This document shows positions 16,974 through 27,610 of a stretch of 64,000 bases of DNA, piece by piece. Source of the DNA: Bartonella vinsonii subsp. berkhoffii ATCC 51672 (GTDB lineage Bacteria; Pseudomonadota; Alphaproteobacteria; Rhizobiales; Rhizobiaceae); contig NZ_CADEAK010000002.1 in assembly GCF_902825225.1 (NCBI RefSeq), forward strand, positions 62,001-126,000, written 5' to 3'. Both the position numbers and the translations under genes were made by a program. Position 1 is the first letter of the stretch, and every line of letters starts with the position of its first letter. Under the pieces are notes generated by a model. The model was not told where the DNA came from, ran no database searches, and saw only the letters and a program-made list of their open reading frames with translations.

Positions 16974-17659
16974 ATATAACCACCAATGAAGCAACAACAT
17001 CGTAGGTTTGTGTTGTTTTTTTTCGTAAGCGGATCTATAAATCTTTTAACAATTATCCCATTCTTTTTCATCAATCCCACAACTTTACGATAAGTGGTCT
17101 TAAAAATTGGGCGCGTCATTAATTCGTTGAATCTTTCAATGTGCTCACCAGTGAGCTTTGCTTTCAGCGCCTACTCATAAAGAAAAAATGCATCTGCATA
17201 TCCTTGTGCACAAATATCTTTTATCATGGGATGTCGCTGTCCACTAGCTTCAGAAATATGTCCAAGATTCTTTATCTTGAGTACACCTCTTTTCCACTGT
17301 TTTACTCCCTCATCCCATTGTTCAATCCATTCTCTTGGTATTTTTCGGGTTTGTTCAAAAAGTTTTTTCTCCCATTGTGCAATAATATCTTTATATATCT
17401 CACACTCGCGATTTTTGAGTGCCTTAGATTGCATCAATTGCTCAAGTGCCTCAATTAATTGCTTTTTATGTCTATTTGCGAATGCCAGCAGTAAACTTTC
17501 CACACAACACGCTATAACCGCCACACTTAACAAAATTTTCATTGAGAATTCAAAGTACCAAAACGCACCGATAATGATGATAAATAAAATCGTATCTCCG
17601 AACCCTGCATTCCAACTTTTTTCCACGCCCTTCCAAATGGAGTAGATTATACTCACCAC
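16958..17659 (-). pseudogene. Decayed membrane protein gene (nonsense mutation)
   Basis: The first 162 codons have an N-terminal pair of hydrophobic segments (TILFIIIIGAFWYFEFSMKI, LLSVAVIACCVESLLLAF), then a charged helical domain (KKQLIEALEQLMQSKALKNR). After the TAG at 17171 the same frame continues for about 70 coding-like residues (AKLTGEHIERFNELMTRPIF) to 16958. It is probably one gene of about 233 codons with a nonsense mutation; the shorter product may still be made. The family is unknown. Confidence 0.58.
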
Positions 17660-18045
17660 TATAAGTATTCCAGCTATAAATATTATTTATCGTCCATTGC
17701 TGCTTTTTTATTAGTTAATCATTTGCGCAACTCTTTAATTGATTCTTTACCGTTGTATCAATATGTTTTATTGAAAACTTCAAAATACCATATAACCTAA
17801 CATCAAAAGAACAACATACAAAATATAGATAATAACATAAGCAATTATGCAACAAATTGTATTTAATAATGCCGCTCTCTTTGCTTATAATCTCTCATAG
17901 GGTGCTGCGCGCTCAAAATCCGCAAAACGTGCGTTTTTATTATCGACAGATGCGTTTTTACCAACAACAGCCGCCCACAAAAAGCCGAAAGAGGACGTGC
18001 AATTGATAGTAAAACAATAAAAATACTAATCTTTATTGAGAGAAC
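17660..18045. other. Spacer with a possible coding remnant
   Basis: On the minus strand from about 18010 to 17885 an open stretch reads FGFLWAAVVGKNASVDNKNA and ends ERAAPYERL before a stop. It may be the tail of a lost gene upstream of the two decayed genes; I cannot assign it. The rest is AT-rich with no signal. Confidence 0.3.
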
Positions 18046-19836
18046 TTATTTGTGTGCAAATTGCAGTTTGGCTAGATGCGCATAAACCCCATTTTGGGCA
18101 ACGAGTTGTGTATGTGTTCCTTCCTCAACAAGAGCCCCCTTATCCATAACAAGAATGCGATCTGCTTTCAAAATCGTTGCTAAGCGGTGCGCAATCACCA
18201 ATGTTGTGCGATTTTGCATCAACCCTTCTAAAGCTTCTTGCACCAATTTTTCACTGTTTGCATCTAAGGCTGATGTTGCTTCATCAAGCAGTAACAAGGG
18301 AGCATTTTTTAAAATCGCCCGTGCAATACCAATACGTTGCTTTTGCCCACCAGAAAGCATGGTACCACGCTCCCCCACTTGCGTATCAAAACCGTTTGGT
18401 AAAGCTTCGATAAACTCGAGCGCGTTGGCGGTTTGAGCAGCAGCAATAATTTGCTCTTCATGAACATTTTCGCTCCCAAAAGCAATATTATCACGCAATG
18501 TGCCATCAAAAATAGCAACCTCCTGCGGAACATAAGAAATTGAGCTTCGCAAATCTTGAAGAGAAAGGCGGTTAATTTCCACGCCATCAAACCGGATTTG
18601 ACCGCTTATTGGGTCATAAAAACGGAGAATCAAAGAAAAAAGTGTACTTTTTCCAGCCCCCGAAGCGCCAACAAAAGCAACCGTTTCTCCTGCTTTGACA
18701 GAAAAGGAAACAGAGCGCAAAATCTTTTCCTGTGGTCTGGAAGGATAACTAAAATCAACTTTGTCAAAAACAATGGCTCCTTGCACAGGTTGTGCCAAGG
18801 GAGCAGGAACTTTTGGTGCTGCAATGGTAGGTTGTTCTTGCAACAATTCGGCAAGCCGTTCAGCGGCCCCTGCCGCTTGCATGAGTTCTGCGCCAACTTC
18901 AGACAATTGTGCAAAGGTTGTGGCTCCAAAAACAGCATAGAGAACAAATTGCCCCAATGTCCCCCCCGTCATGGTGCCATCCAAAACATCGCGCGATCCA
19001 ATCCATAAAACAGCAACCACGCTGCTAAAAACCAAAAAAATCGCAAAACCGGTAAAAAAGGAACGCAAGATTACCGAAGCACGCGCTGTCTGAAAGGCAC
19101 GTTCAATCCACTGTGAAAAACGCGCAGAAACAAGTTTTTCAGCAGTAAAGGCTTGGACAGTGCGAATAGCACCAACCTGTTCGGTTGCCAAAGCGTTGGC
19201 ATCTGCAAGCCGATCTTGTGCAGCGCGTGTACGTGTGCGAACTTTACGCCCAAAAACAACCAATGGAATAGCAACAAAAGGGATGGCAAGCAAAACCAGT
19301 GAGGAGAGTTTAGCATTGGTGATCACCATCATGACAACCGCTCCAATCACCACAATTATATGACGCAAAGCGATAGAGGCGGTTGAACCAACAGCTAATT
19401 TTATTTGTGTTGTGTCTGTCAACAGACGCGAAACAAGTTCACCAGAATGAGAACGGTCAAAAAAATCAGGGGAAAGTTGCGTAATATGGATAAAAACATC
19501 GCGCCGCAAATCGGCAACAATGCGTTCTCCCAAGGTGATAACACAATAATAACGGCAAGCAGAGGCAAGTGCGAGAAGCAAAGCTAAGACAAACAAAATA
19601 AAGAAGTAAAAATTGATATGCCCATGGCTTGAAGTGGAAAAACCATGATCAAACATTTGGCGAATAGCAACGGGCAAAGCTAGCGTAACAATGGCAGCAA
19701 CGGTCAAAGCAAGAAAAGCAAAAATAAACAACCAACGATAGCGTACAAAATAAGGAACAAAAGTTGAAAGCGAAGACAATGAAGGCTTCGCATTGGAGGG
19801 TTTTACAGTTTTTTCTGAATGATTGAAAAAATTCAT
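18046..19836 (-). CDS. ABC exporter, fused permease and ATPase (MsbA/LmrA type)
   Basis: This 596-residue half-transporter has six membrane helices in the first 320 residues and a C-terminal nucleotide-binding domain. Walker A is GASGAGKST, the signature is LSGGQKQRIGIARA, Walker B is LLLLDEATSALD, and the switch histidine lies in TTLVIAHRLATI. It should act as a homodimer in the inner membrane. The substrate is unknown; the family includes lipid A flippases and drug exporters. It stands alone, divergent from rpmE. Confidence 0.92.
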   Translation of the reverse strand: MNFFNHSEKTVKPSNAKPSLSSLSTFVPYFVRYRWLFIFAFLALTVAAIVTLALPVAIRQMFDHGFSTSSHGHINFYFFILFVLALLLALASACRYYCVITLGERIVADLRRDVFIHITQLSPDFFDRSHSGELVSRLLTDTTQIKLAVGSTASIALRHIIVVIGAVVMMVITNAKLSSLVLLAIPFVAIPLVVFGRKVRTRTRAAQDRLADANALATEQVGAIRTVQAFTAEKLVSARFSQWIERAFQTARASVILRSFFTGFAIFLVFSSVVAVLWIGSRDVLDGTMTGGTLGQFVLYAVFGATTFAQLSEVGAELMQAAGAAERLAELLQEQPTIAAPKVPAPLAQPVQGAIVFDKVDFSYPSRPQEKILRSVSFSVKAGETVAFVGASGAGKSTLFSLILRFYDPISGQIRFDGVEINRLSLQDLRSSISYVPQEVAIFDGTLRDNIAFGSENVHEEQIIAAAQTANALEFIEALPNGFDTQVGERGTMLSGGQKQRIGIARAILKNAPLLLLDEATSALDANSEKLVQEALEGLMQNRTTLVIAHRLATILKADRILVMDKGALVEEGTHTQLVAQNGVYAHLAKLQFAHK

Positions 19837-20023
19837 AGAATTTTGCTCACTTATAAGGTTGTCTATAACCGTTGATGCAATGATGCATCTTGAACACTTG
19901 TTTTTTGATGCGTGCTCAGTTATAGGAGTGGTACTTTAACCAATTTATCAAAAAGACAATAGAAAAGCACTTAAAAAAGTGAAAAAGTGCTATTTCATTT
20001 TAGAGATGCAAAAGGTTTGCCAC

Positions 20024-20245
20024 ATGAAAGCGAATATTCACCCCGACTATCACAGGATTACCGTTGTTATGACGGATGGCACCAAATATACAACGCGCTC
20101 CACTTGGGGAAAAGAAGGGGACGTCTTGAATTTAGATATTGATCCAACAACCCATCCAGCTTGGACAGGCGGCTCCCAGACATTGGTAGATCGTGGTGGT
20201 CGTGTTTCTAAATTCAAAAATCGTTTTGGGAATCTCGGACTATAA
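20024..20245 (+). CDS. rpmE: Ribosomal protein L31
   Basis: This 73-residue protein begins [20 protein letters not shown] and ends in a basic tail ([14 protein letters not shown]). It lacks the zinc-binding cysteines seen in many L31 proteins, as is usual for alphaproteobacteria. The start at 20024 gives the family length; an upstream in-frame start would add 15 unrelated residues. Confidence 0.95.
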   Translation: MKANIHPDYHRITVVMTDGTKYTTRSTWGKEGDVLNLDIDPTTHPAWTGGSQTLVDRGGRVSKFKNRFGNLGL

Positions 20246-20734
20246 AAACCTCCTTCTGATTATAATAAGTGAAAAGATTCTTCAAAGCGTTGAGTGGTTG
20301 TTGCAACAGTCAATCTGCTCTAGCCCTTGAGAAAATACAGTTTTAGGACTTTTATAATTGAGCGTTTTGTCAATAAGCAAAGAAAGCTTAAACTGTCTAA
20401 ATAGCAACTGAGAGAAAAAGAAACAGCTTAGAACACGAAGCGAACAACGCATTCACCAGACCAACAACCCGCAAACAAAGAAATTATAAACGCGGGTGGG
20501 GGTTATTTTCATTTTTTACATTCAAAAATTGTTCTGAGAAGCTTTAATCTTCAAATGTTGCCTGCTGCTCTACGCACATGCGGTCCACAAACCGCATGCG
20601 AAATTTCGCCATCCACCATCCGATCATGTTTTGACACATGACAAAAAAGAGTGCACAAAGAAAACACTCCCACCATCTCAGACTCTTTAAACAGCATGAA
20701 ATTGAGGCGCTCGTGTTACCTTATGTGTGATTCT
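20246..20734. other. Spacer between rpmE and the aldolase gene
   Basis: About 490 bases with no convincing gene. It contains an 8-base-pair inverted repeat, CATGCGGT and ACCGCATG separated by six bases, at 20577-20598, followed by the palindrome CGAAATTTCG. No T-run adjoins, so it is not a clear terminator. Confidence 0.4.
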
Positions 20735-21766
20735 TCAAGCACAAGCTTTTTCGTGGTCTTTTGTCCATTGTCCCAAAGCAGCAAGATGGTTCATCCGTGC
20801 ACGATGACAAAAAGCTTTTTGTGCAGCAGCAATATTTTCTGCTTTTCCACCCCATGCCTTTAAGGCAGCTGCTTGCAATGCCCGCCCATAAGAAAAGGTC
20901 AATTTCCAAGGCTGTTTTCCCAAAGCATTCATAGCAGACAAATGTGCAGTTGCTTCCTGATCAGACTGTCCTCCAGAGAGAAAAGCAATTCCAGGAACAG
21001 CCGCAGGAATAGTTTGTTTAAGAACCTGAAGCGTTTTTTCAGCCACTTCTTCAACAGAAGCGTTACGCGCATCTTTTCCATCAATCACCATATTGGGCTT
21101 TAAAATCATGCCTTCAAAAACAACACGTGCCTCAAACAATTCCTTAAACACAGTATTTAAAACAGCTTTTGTCACCTCAAAACAGCGCGCAATAGAATGT
21201 TGACGCGAAACCCCATCCATAAGCACTTCTGGTTCAACAATCGGCACAAGTCCAGCTTCCTGACATAAAGCAGCATAGCGCGCGAGAGCTTGTGCATTTT
21301 GCCTTAGTGCCCCTCTTGTTGGCAAAGTGTGTCCATCAATTGCAATCACCGCCCGCCATTTGGCAAAACGAGCTCCTAAAGCATAATAATCTCTTAAACG
21401 TTCACGAAGACCATCCAATCCTTCTGTAATCATTTCCTGAGGAAAAGCCGCCAAGGGTTTGGCACCGCTATCAACTTTAATACCAGGCAAAGCACCGGCA
21501 TTACGAATCAGATCTGTCAACATTTGCCCAGATGATGCTTTTTGACGAATGGTTTCATCAAATAAGATGACACCAGAGATAGCGCTTTCCATGGCTTCTT
21601 TTGCGCTAAAAAGCATTTCACGATAAGCACGACGATTATCCTCGTTGCATTCAACACCAATGCTTTCAAAACGCTTGCCAATCGTTGCAGTACTTTCATC
21701 TGCGGCCAAAATACCTTTCCCTGCACAAACCAAAGCAAGTGCTATATCTTCGAAACGTTCATTCAT
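20735..21766 (-). CDS. Class I fructose-bisphosphate aldolase
   Basis: This 343-residue enzyme cleaves fructose 1,6-bisphosphate to dihydroxyacetone phosphate and glyceraldehyde 3-phosphate through a Schiff base. Motifs of the eukaryotic-type class I family are clear: GKGILAADESTATIGKRFES, GVILFDETIRQKASSG, VPIVEPEVLMDG and GMILKPNMV with the Schiff-base lysine. Near the C-terminus LSGGQSDQEATAHLSAMN is typical. It is the last gene of the run tkt-gap-pgk-aldolase, 121 bases after pgk. Confidence 0.93.
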   Translation of the reverse strand: MNERFEDIALALVCAGKGILAADESTATIGKRFESIGVECNEDNRRAYREMLFSAKEAMESAISGVILFDETIRQKASSGQMLTDLIRNAGALPGIKVDSGAKPLAAFPQEMITEGLDGLRERLRDYYALGARFAKWRAVIAIDGHTLPTRGALRQNAQALARYAALCQEAGLVPIVEPEVLMDGVSRQHSIARCFEVTKAVLNTVFKELFEARVVFEGMILKPNMVIDGKDARNASVEEVAEKTLQVLKQTIPAAVPGIAFLSGGQSDQEATAHLSAMNALGKQPWKLTFSYGRALQAAALKAWGGKAENIAAAQKAFCHRARMNHLAALGQWTKDHEKACA

Positions 21767-21887
21767 TTAAAAAATCCTCTTTATTCTGTCTTAACTTCCA
21801 AAAGTGAGCAATTTACTCAAAAATGAGCAACACATTGGCATACTTTACACAATCCTATGGAATATAAATTCCCTTCACATCAGCTCT

Positions 21888-23081
21888 TTACGCCTGCATG
21901 AGAGCAAAAATACCAGGCAGAACTTTGCCTTCCATCCATTCTAAAAAAGCACCTCCTGCAGTTGAAAGATACGTAAAATCATGCGTAACACCAGCATGGT
22001 TGAGAGCAAAAACCGTATCTCCTCCTCCAGCAATGGAAACCAATTTCCCTGTCGAACTGCGTGCTGCTGCATAGCGTGCAACAGCGATTGTTCCTTGATC
22101 AAAGGGCGGCATCTCAAAAACACCAAGGGGTCCATTCCAAATAAGAGTAGCAGCCTTATCAATAACAGCATTGATAAAGGCAATGGAGCGTGTTCCAATA
22201 TCCAAAATCATGCCCTCCTCAGGAATATCTCCAATATCATAGAGACGATGTGGAGTATTTTTTTCAAAGCGGAATCCCACAATTGCATCTACAGGAAGCA
22301 GAATTGTACATTGGCACTCTTGCGCTTTTTTAATAATTTTTTTAACCGTTTCCATGAGTGCATCTTCACAGAGAGACTTTCCAATATGAACACCCTGCGC
22401 TGCTAAAAAACTATTAGCCATGCCCCCACCAATGACCAAATGATCCACCTTTTCAACCAAATGATTGAGCACAAAAAGCTTACTAGAAACCTTTGCCCCT
22501 CCAACAATTGCGACCACAGGATGTTTTGGATTGCCAAGCCCTTTTTCTAATGCCTGCAATTCACACTGAAGCGAGCGCCCTGCATAGGAGGGCAACAAAT
22601 GTGTTATTCCCTCCACAGAAGCATGCGCACGATGAGAGACTGAAAAAGCATCATTCACATAGAGATCGCCATGATGCGCTAAAGCTTCAGCAAAACAGCA
22701 ATCATTTTTTTCTTCCCCAGAATGGAAACGCACATTTTCAAGCAGCAAAACACCACCATTTTGCAATGCCTCAACCGCTTTCTGCGCTGCAAGACCAATA
22801 CAATCTGATGCAAAAACCACAGGTTGATTGATTATTTTTTCCAACACTGGCACAATGGGGCGCAGTGAGAATTCTGGTTCCACCTTTCCCTTGGGGCGCC
22901 CACAATGAGAAAGAAGGATAAGCTTAGCACCACGCTTTTGCAGTTCCACCAGTGTCTCTTTATGCCGTTTAAGACGCGTCTCATCACAAACCTTGCCTTG
23001 CGCCATTGGAACATTAAAATCGACCCGCACAAGAACACACTTTCGCGTAACATCAACATCATCAAGTGTCCGAAAACCCAT
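21888..23081 (-). CDS. pgk: Phosphoglycerate kinase
   Basis: This 397-residue enzyme transfers phosphate between 1,3-bisphosphoglycerate and ADP. Recognisable are VLVRVDFNVPMAQGKV near the N-terminus, LILLSHCGRPKGK, and the nucleotide-binding VAIVGGAKVSSK and NGPLGVFE segments with SIAGGGDT. The start at 23081 is preferred because GAGGGAG stands five bases ahead and gives the normal length; upstream starts at 23084 and 23117 are possible. Confidence 0.95.
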   Translation of the reverse strand: MGFRTLDDVDVTRKCVLVRVDFNVPMAQGKVCDETRLKRHKETLVELQKRGAKLILLSHCGRPKGKVEPEFSLRPIVPVLEKIINQPVVFASDCIGLAAQKAVEALQNGGVLLLENVRFHSGEEKNDCCFAEALAHHGDLYVNDAFSVSHRAHASVEGITHLLPSYAGRSLQCELQALEKGLGNPKHPVVAIVGGAKVSSKLFVLNHLVEKVDHLVIGGGMANSFLAAQGVHIGKSLCEDALMETVKKIIKKAQECQCTILLPVDAIVGFRFEKNTPHRLYDIGDIPEEGMILDIGTRSIAFINAVIDKAATLIWNGPLGVFEMPPFDQGTIAVARYAAARSSTGKLVSIAGGGDTVFALNHAGVTHDFTYLSTAGGAFLEWMEGKVLPGIFALMQA

Positions 23082-23401
23082 CATTGCTCCCTCTTCACTT
23101 TCCGTTGTTTCAAACAAAAACGTACCAACTCAAACTTTCTCTCCATTCACTTCTTTGGCATAAGAGCAAAGAGACCCGCGCCTTCTATTTGACCCCAAGC
23201 TTTGTCTCCTTCAGGTGTTACTCTTGCAAATTTTGCTCATTGATGTGGTTAAAAACCAAGCCTACCAAAACAGAACACACCCTCACCCTTGAGACAACAT
23301 TTTTTCTAGCGCATAAAAAACAATCTTCAACGAGGAACAGTCTCTCCTGCTTTTTTTCAAAAAACACGCTTCAATACTCTTACAGCAATTTGCCCTTTTA
23401 T
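23082..23401. other. Spacer between gap and pgk
   Basis: About 320 bases with no convincing reading frame on either strand. It carries the pgk ribosome site and presumably its promoter, since a terminator follows gap. Confidence 0.4.
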
Positions 23402-23428
23402 GAAAAAAGAGGACGAAAAGGTCCTCTT
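23402..23428 (-). terminator. Rho-independent terminator of gap
   Basis: On the minus strand an 8-base-pair stem AAGAGGAC/GTCCTCTT with a six-base loop (23407-23428) is followed by a T-run (23403-23408 as A on the plus strand). The stem begins within the gap stop codon. Confidence 0.75.
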
Positions 23429-24434
23429 ATATTGTTTTGGCAAAAGCTACAGCTGTATCACTCATACGGTTTGAAAAACCCCACTCATTATCATACCAAA
23501 CCAAAACACGACAGAGCTGACCATCAATCACCTTCGTTTGATCATTGTGAAAAATGGCGGAATGTGGATTATGGTTAAAATCACAACTGACGAGCTTTTC
23601 CTCTGTCACATCCAAAATTCCTTTAAGCAGTCCCCGAGCAGCGGCGCAAAGAGCTGTATTAATTTCTTCAACCGTAGTCGAACGCTTAGCCGTAAATGTC
23701 AGATCAACAACGGAAACATTGGGGGTAGGAACACGAATCGACACACCGTCAAGCAAGCCCTTTAATTCTGGCAAAACAAGACCCACAGCTTTTGCTGCCC
23801 CTGTTGAGGTAGGGATCATAGAAAGAGCCGCCGCCCGCGCACGATAAAGATCCCGATGCATTGTATCCAACACAGGTTGATCACCGGTATAAGAATGAAT
23901 TGTTGTCATAAAACCCTTTTCAATGCCAACAGTGTTGTGCAAAACTTGCGCCACAGGCGCCAAGCAATTGGTTGTACAAGAAGCATTTGAAACAACCCGA
24001 TGCTCTTTATTTAAAGACTGATGATTAACCCCATAAACCACGGTAAGATCTGCGCCTTCAGAAGGAGCAGAAACAAGCACACGCTTTGCCCCAGCATCTA
24101 GGTGAACACTTGCTTTGTCATGCGCAGTAAAAATGCCGGTACATTCTAATGCAATATCGATATCCAAAGCTTTCCAAGGCAATTGTGCTGGATCACGTTC
24201 TGCGAACACTTTTATCAAACCACACCCGACATCAAGTGTGTCACCTACCACCTCAACGGGTCCCGGAAAACGTCCATGAACTGAATCATAGCGCAACAAA
24301 TGGGCATTTGTTTCCACCGATCCCAAATCATTAAGAGCGACCACTTCAATATCTTTTCGCCCACTTTCCACAATGGCGCGCAAGATATTGCGCCCGATAC
24401 GTCCAAACCCATTAATTGCAACGCGAACAGCCAT
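23427..24434 (-). CDS. gap: Glyceraldehyde-3-phosphate dehydrogenase
   Basis: This 335-residue enzyme oxidises glyceraldehyde 3-phosphate with NAD. The Rossmann start is [16 protein letters not shown], and the active site [14 protein letters not shown] contains Cys153; [11 protein letters not shown] and [12 protein letters not shown] are also typical. The ribosome site AAGGAAAATG lies just ahead of the ATG. A diverged copy of its 5' end with its ribosome site lies between it and tkt. Confidence 0.97.
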   Translation of the reverse strand: MAVRVAINGFGRIGRNILRAIVESGRKDIEVVALNDLGSVETNAHLLRYDSVHGRFPGPVEVVGDTLDVGCGLIKVFAERDPAQLPWKALDIDIALECTGIFTAHDKASVHLDAGAKRVLVSAPSEGADLTVVYGVNHQSLNKEHRVVSNASCTTNCLAPVAQVLHNTVGIEKGFMTTIHSYTGDQPVLDTMHRDLYRARAAALSMIPTSTGAAKAVGLVLPELKGLLDGVSIRVPTPNVSVVDLTFTAKRSTTVEEINTALCAAARGLLKGILDVTEEKLVSCDFNHNPHSAIFHNDQTKVIDGQLCRVLVWYDNEWGFSNRMSDTAVAFAKTI

Positions 24435-24461
24435 TTTTCATTTTCCTTATCGATCTCTGAG

Positions 24462-24608
24462 AGTGCAACAAATGGACTTTTATTTTACCAGTCCCAAATC
24501 ATGAACTCCAACAACCTTCACTATCTTGATCCGTTACTTTCCACAATGGTGGGCAAAACCAAAATATTGTGCCCAATACAACAAAACCCATTTATTGCAA
24601 TGCGAAAA
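24462..24608 (-). pseudogene. Duplicated 5' fragment of gap
   Basis: Reading on the minus strand from the tkt stop, ATGACTTTTCGCATTGCAAT and the following bases match the first 45 codons of gap (counterparts of [22 protein letters not shown]), with indels that break the frame. The shared text also covers the gap ribosome site, which here doubles as the last codons of tkt. It is a decayed tandem duplication of the tkt-gap junction. Confidence 0.8.
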
Positions 24609-24609
24609 G

Positions 24610-26616
24610 TCATTTCGCATTTTCCTTATTGATCTTTTCAAGCTCTTTTTCAACAGTTGCAACAACATTCTCACAAGTGATGTTGAAATGCGCATAAAGC
24701 GCACCCATTGTCCCGCTTGCCCCGAAGCCCTCCATACCGATAAACACACCATCACCACCAATAAAGCGGTCCCATCCTTGCCGAATGGCAGCCTCAATGG
24801 CAATTTTAATGGGCGCATCCCCAATAAGAGCACGCTGATAGGAGAGAGATTGCTGCGCAAAAAGTTCAAAACAAGGAACAGAAACCACACGCGTTGGAAT
24901 AGACTTTTCTTCTAAGAGCGCATGTGCTTTTACGGCAATTTGCAATTCTGAACCGGAGGCAAACAGCGTCACTTTCGCATCATCACTTGCGGTCAATAAT
25001 TCATAAGCGCCTAGCATACAAAGATTTTCCTCTTCATGCTCTTGACGCAAAAGCGGTAAATTTTGTCGGCTCAACGCCAAAGTGGAAGGTGTGTTGCGTG
25101 CTTTTAAAGCCAATTGCCAGCACTCGACGGTTTCAACTGCATCTGCGGGGCGGAACACGAAATGATTGGGCAGTGCACGCAAAGAAGCCAAATGCTCCAC
25201 GGGTTGGTGTGTAGGACCATCCTCACCAAGACCAATGGAATCATGAGTCATGACATAAATAACACGCAATCCCATCAGAGAAGACAAACGCATTGCAGGA
25301 CGCATATAGTCAGAAAAGCATAGAAAGGTTCCGCCATAAGGAATAAGTCCTCCATAAAGGGCAAGACCATTCATCACCGCGCCCATAGCATGTTCGCGAA
25401 TTCCATAATGCAGATAGCGCCCTGAAAAATCTTCAGCAGAAATACTTTTCATTTGACTGCTTTTAGTATTATTGGACCCCGTTAAGTCAGCCGAACCACC
25501 AATGGTTTCAGTAACCACTTCATTGATAACTTCAAGAGCCATTTCTGAAGCTTTCCGTGTAGCAACGCAAGGGCGTTCTTCAATAAGCTGCTGTTTATAA
25601 GTATCAATAGCGCCATCAAATCCACCCAACAGATCGCCCCGCATCAACCTTTCAAACTCCAACCGTTCTGAGACAGGTAGATTTTCCAATTTTGTTTCCC
25701 ACTTCTGCCGTTTTTTAGCGGCATTGAGACCAGCCAAGCGCCAATTATCGAGAATATCGGCTGGAATAACAAAAGGCTCCGCCTCCCATCCCAAAGCGAT
25801 ACGGGTTTCAGCAATTTCCCGTGCCCCCAAAGGTGTTCCATGAACTTTATTGGTTCCTGCTTTATTTGGTGCTCCAAAACCAATAGTTGTTTTACACGCA
25901 ATTAAAGTTGGTTTATCGGAATTTTGTGCTGCTTGAATGGCATGTGCAATGGCGGCTTGATCATGCCCATCGACTTTATGCGTATTCCAACCAGAAGCTT
26001 TAAAACGCGCAATTTGGTCTGTACTGTCAGCAAGGGCAATCTTTCCATCGATAGAAATATTATTATCGTCCCACAGCACGATAAGCTTCTTGAGTTTTAA
26101 ATGACCCGCAAGAGAAAGCGCTTCTTGGGAAATTCCTTCCATGAGGCAACCATCACCCACCAACGCGTAGGTGTAATGACTGATGAGATCGCCAAAACGG
26201 GCATTTTGCAAGCGCTCCCCAAGAGCCATCCCCACAGCATTTGCCAACCCCTGTCCCAGAGGCCCCGTAGTTGTTTCAATTCCGGCAGCATGTCCATATT
26301 CTGGATGCCCAGCAAGCTTTGAGCTGAGTTGGCGGAAATTTTTGAGATCCTCAAGGGAAATATCTTCATAACCAGAAAGATAAAGTAAGGCATAAAGCAA
26401 CATAGAGCCATGCCCAGCGGACAATACAAAACGATCACGATTGGGCCAATGAGGATTTTTAGGATCATGGGCAAAGAACTTTGTATAAAGAACGGTAGCA
26501 ATATCAGCCGCCCCCATTGGCAATCCAGGATGACCAGAATTTGCTTTTTCAATTGCATCAATAGCAAGAAAACGGATAGCATTGGCCATCTGATTCTGTT
26601 GTTCAGTATTTGTCAT
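24610..26616 (-). CDS. tkt: Transketolase
   Basis: This 668-residue thiamine diphosphate enzyme of the pentose phosphate pathway has the expected motifs: [20 protein letters not shown] near the N-terminus, [20 protein letters not shown] with the cofactor-binding [22 protein letters not shown] in the central domain, and a C-terminal transketolase domain. The family length is normal. The last codons (KINKENAK) coincide with the duplicated gap ribosome-site region, so its C-terminus was probably altered by the duplication. Confidence 0.96.
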   Translation of the reverse strand: MTNTEQQNQMANAIRFLAIDAIEKANSGHPGLPMGAADIATVLYTKFFAHDPKNPHWPNRDRFVLSAGHGSMLLYALLYLSGYEDISLEDLKNFRQLSSKLAGHPEYGHAAGIETTTGPLGQGLANAVGMALGERLQNARFGDLISHYTYALVGDGCLMEGISQEALSLAGHLKLKKLIVLWDDNNISIDGKIALADSTDQIARFKASGWNTHKVDGHDQAAIAHAIQAAQNSDKPTLIACKTTIGFGAPNKAGTNKVHGTPLGAREIAETRIALGWEAEPFVIPADILDNWRLAGLNAAKKRQKWETKLENLPVSERLEFERLMRGDLLGGFDGAIDTYKQQLIEERPCVATRKASEMALEVINEVVTETIGGSADLTGSNNTKSSQMKSISAEDFSGRYLHYGIREHAMGAVMNGLALYGGLIPYGGTFLCFSDYMRPAMRLSSLMGLRVIYVMTHDSIGLGEDGPTHQPVEHLASLRALPNHFVFRPADAVETVECWQLALKARNTPSTLALSRQNLPLLRQEHEEENLCMLGAYELLTASDDAKVTLFASGSELQIAVKAHALLEEKSIPTRVVSVPCFELFAQQSLSYQRALIGDAPIKIAIEAAIRQGWDRFIGGDGVFIGMEGFGASGTMGALYAHFNITCENVVATVEKELEKINKENAK

Positions 26617-26944
26617 GAATGATAAACCATTTCGTTAAATACGTTTGCAGGTTGCTTCCTTTGTATTCTCTTCGTTTTTTAAGAAATACTTTTCAATTTT
26701 TAAAACCATCAGCGCGAAATCTCTTGTTATTGCAAATAACATCCGCCTCACACTTCCTTTAATCTAATCATTTATGTCAATACTCTTAAAAAATCTAGCC
26801 TTTAATTCACATACCTCCCCTGCTTTGCTTGCTAAAATGTCCTACATATTGAAAAATAAAATTCGCGCAAGAAAAGAAAATAAGTGATTCGTTTTTGCAT
26901 AAAAAACTAATAAGGGATACAATGAGCTAAAGGATAGAAGCATC
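26617..26944. other. Divergent spacer between tkt and DUF4164
   Basis: About 330 AT-rich bases that must contain two divergent promoters. No gene or repeat is evident. Confidence 0.4.
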
Positions 26945-27220
26945 ATGAACCAAGAAAATACGGTTCTACCACAGGCTTTAGAGCGGTTGGAAAAAGCACT
27001 CAGAACTTTAGAGATTACCATTATAAACCGTAATGCCGTTATTGATAAAAACAACGAATGGGAAGAAGAAATTCAACGAATGAACGCTGATCGTAGTCAT
27101 CTTGCCCAAGCACTTGACAAAGCCGAAGCCCAGGTTGAGCGGCTAGAGGGGGTGAACAAAGAAGTTTCTAGACGTTTAATTAAAGCAATGGAAACAATTC
27201 GTGTCGTAATTGATAGATAA
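26945..27220 (+). CDS. DUF4164 family coiled-coil protein
   Basis: This 91-residue, highly charged helical protein (ALERLEKALRTLEITIINRN, AQALDKAEAQVERLEGVNKE) matches the small DUF4164 proteins encoded directly upstream of zapA in Rhizobiales. It is predicted to be coiled-coil along most of its length. zapA starts 12 bases later. A role with ZapA in division is inference from context. Confidence 0.78.
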   Translation: MNQENTVLPQALERLEKALRTLEITIINRNAVIDKNNEWEEEIQRMNADRSHLAQALDKAEAQVERLEGVNKEVSRRLIKAMETIRVVIDR

Positions 27221-27232
27221 AGGTTTGAATGT

Positions 27233-27610
27233 ATGGAAACTGTTTCCGTCACCATTGATAGTAAAGTTTATCGCATGGCTTGCGATAAAGGACAAGAAGA
27301 CTATCTCATTGCGCTTGCCGCTCAATTAGATCAGTATATCACACACCTCAAAAACAATTTTGGTGAAATGGGTGACCACCGTTTATCGGTTATGGCCGGT
27401 ATTATGGTACTTGATGAAATGGAAGAGATAAAACGAGAAAATAAAAAACTAAAAGAAGATTATGAAGCTCTTTTACGACTCCACAATGAAAGAGGCCGCA
27501 CCATGGACAAGATTATGCGTGACACAACAGAACGCATTGAAAAACTCACCAATCAATTGCTTAAAGATAACCAAAACAGTTTTAGTGTTCCAGAACAGGA
27601 AAATTCATAA
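27233..27610 (+). CDS. zapA: ZapA, FtsZ-ring associated protein
   Basis: This 125-residue protein begins with the ZapA globular domain (VSVTIDSKVYRMACDKGQED, then YLIALAAQLDQYI) and continues as a coiled coil (MEEIKRENKKLKEDYEALLR). ZapA cross-links FtsZ filaments at mid-cell. It lies 12 bases after the DUF4164 gene. I looked downstream for 6S RNA, which often follows zapA in alphaproteobacteria, and could not support it. Confidence 0.9.
   Translation: METVSVTIDSKVYRMACDKGQEDYLIALAAQLDQYITHLKNNFGEMGDHRLSVMAGIMVLDEMEEIKRENKKLKEDYEALLRLHNERGRTMDKIMRDTTERIEKLTNQLLKDNQNSFSVPEQENS

Noticed and set aside
20577-20598. Inverted repeat CATGCGGT/ACCGCATG as a terminator or attachment site
   Set aside because: There is no T-run and no second copy, so neither role can be supported.
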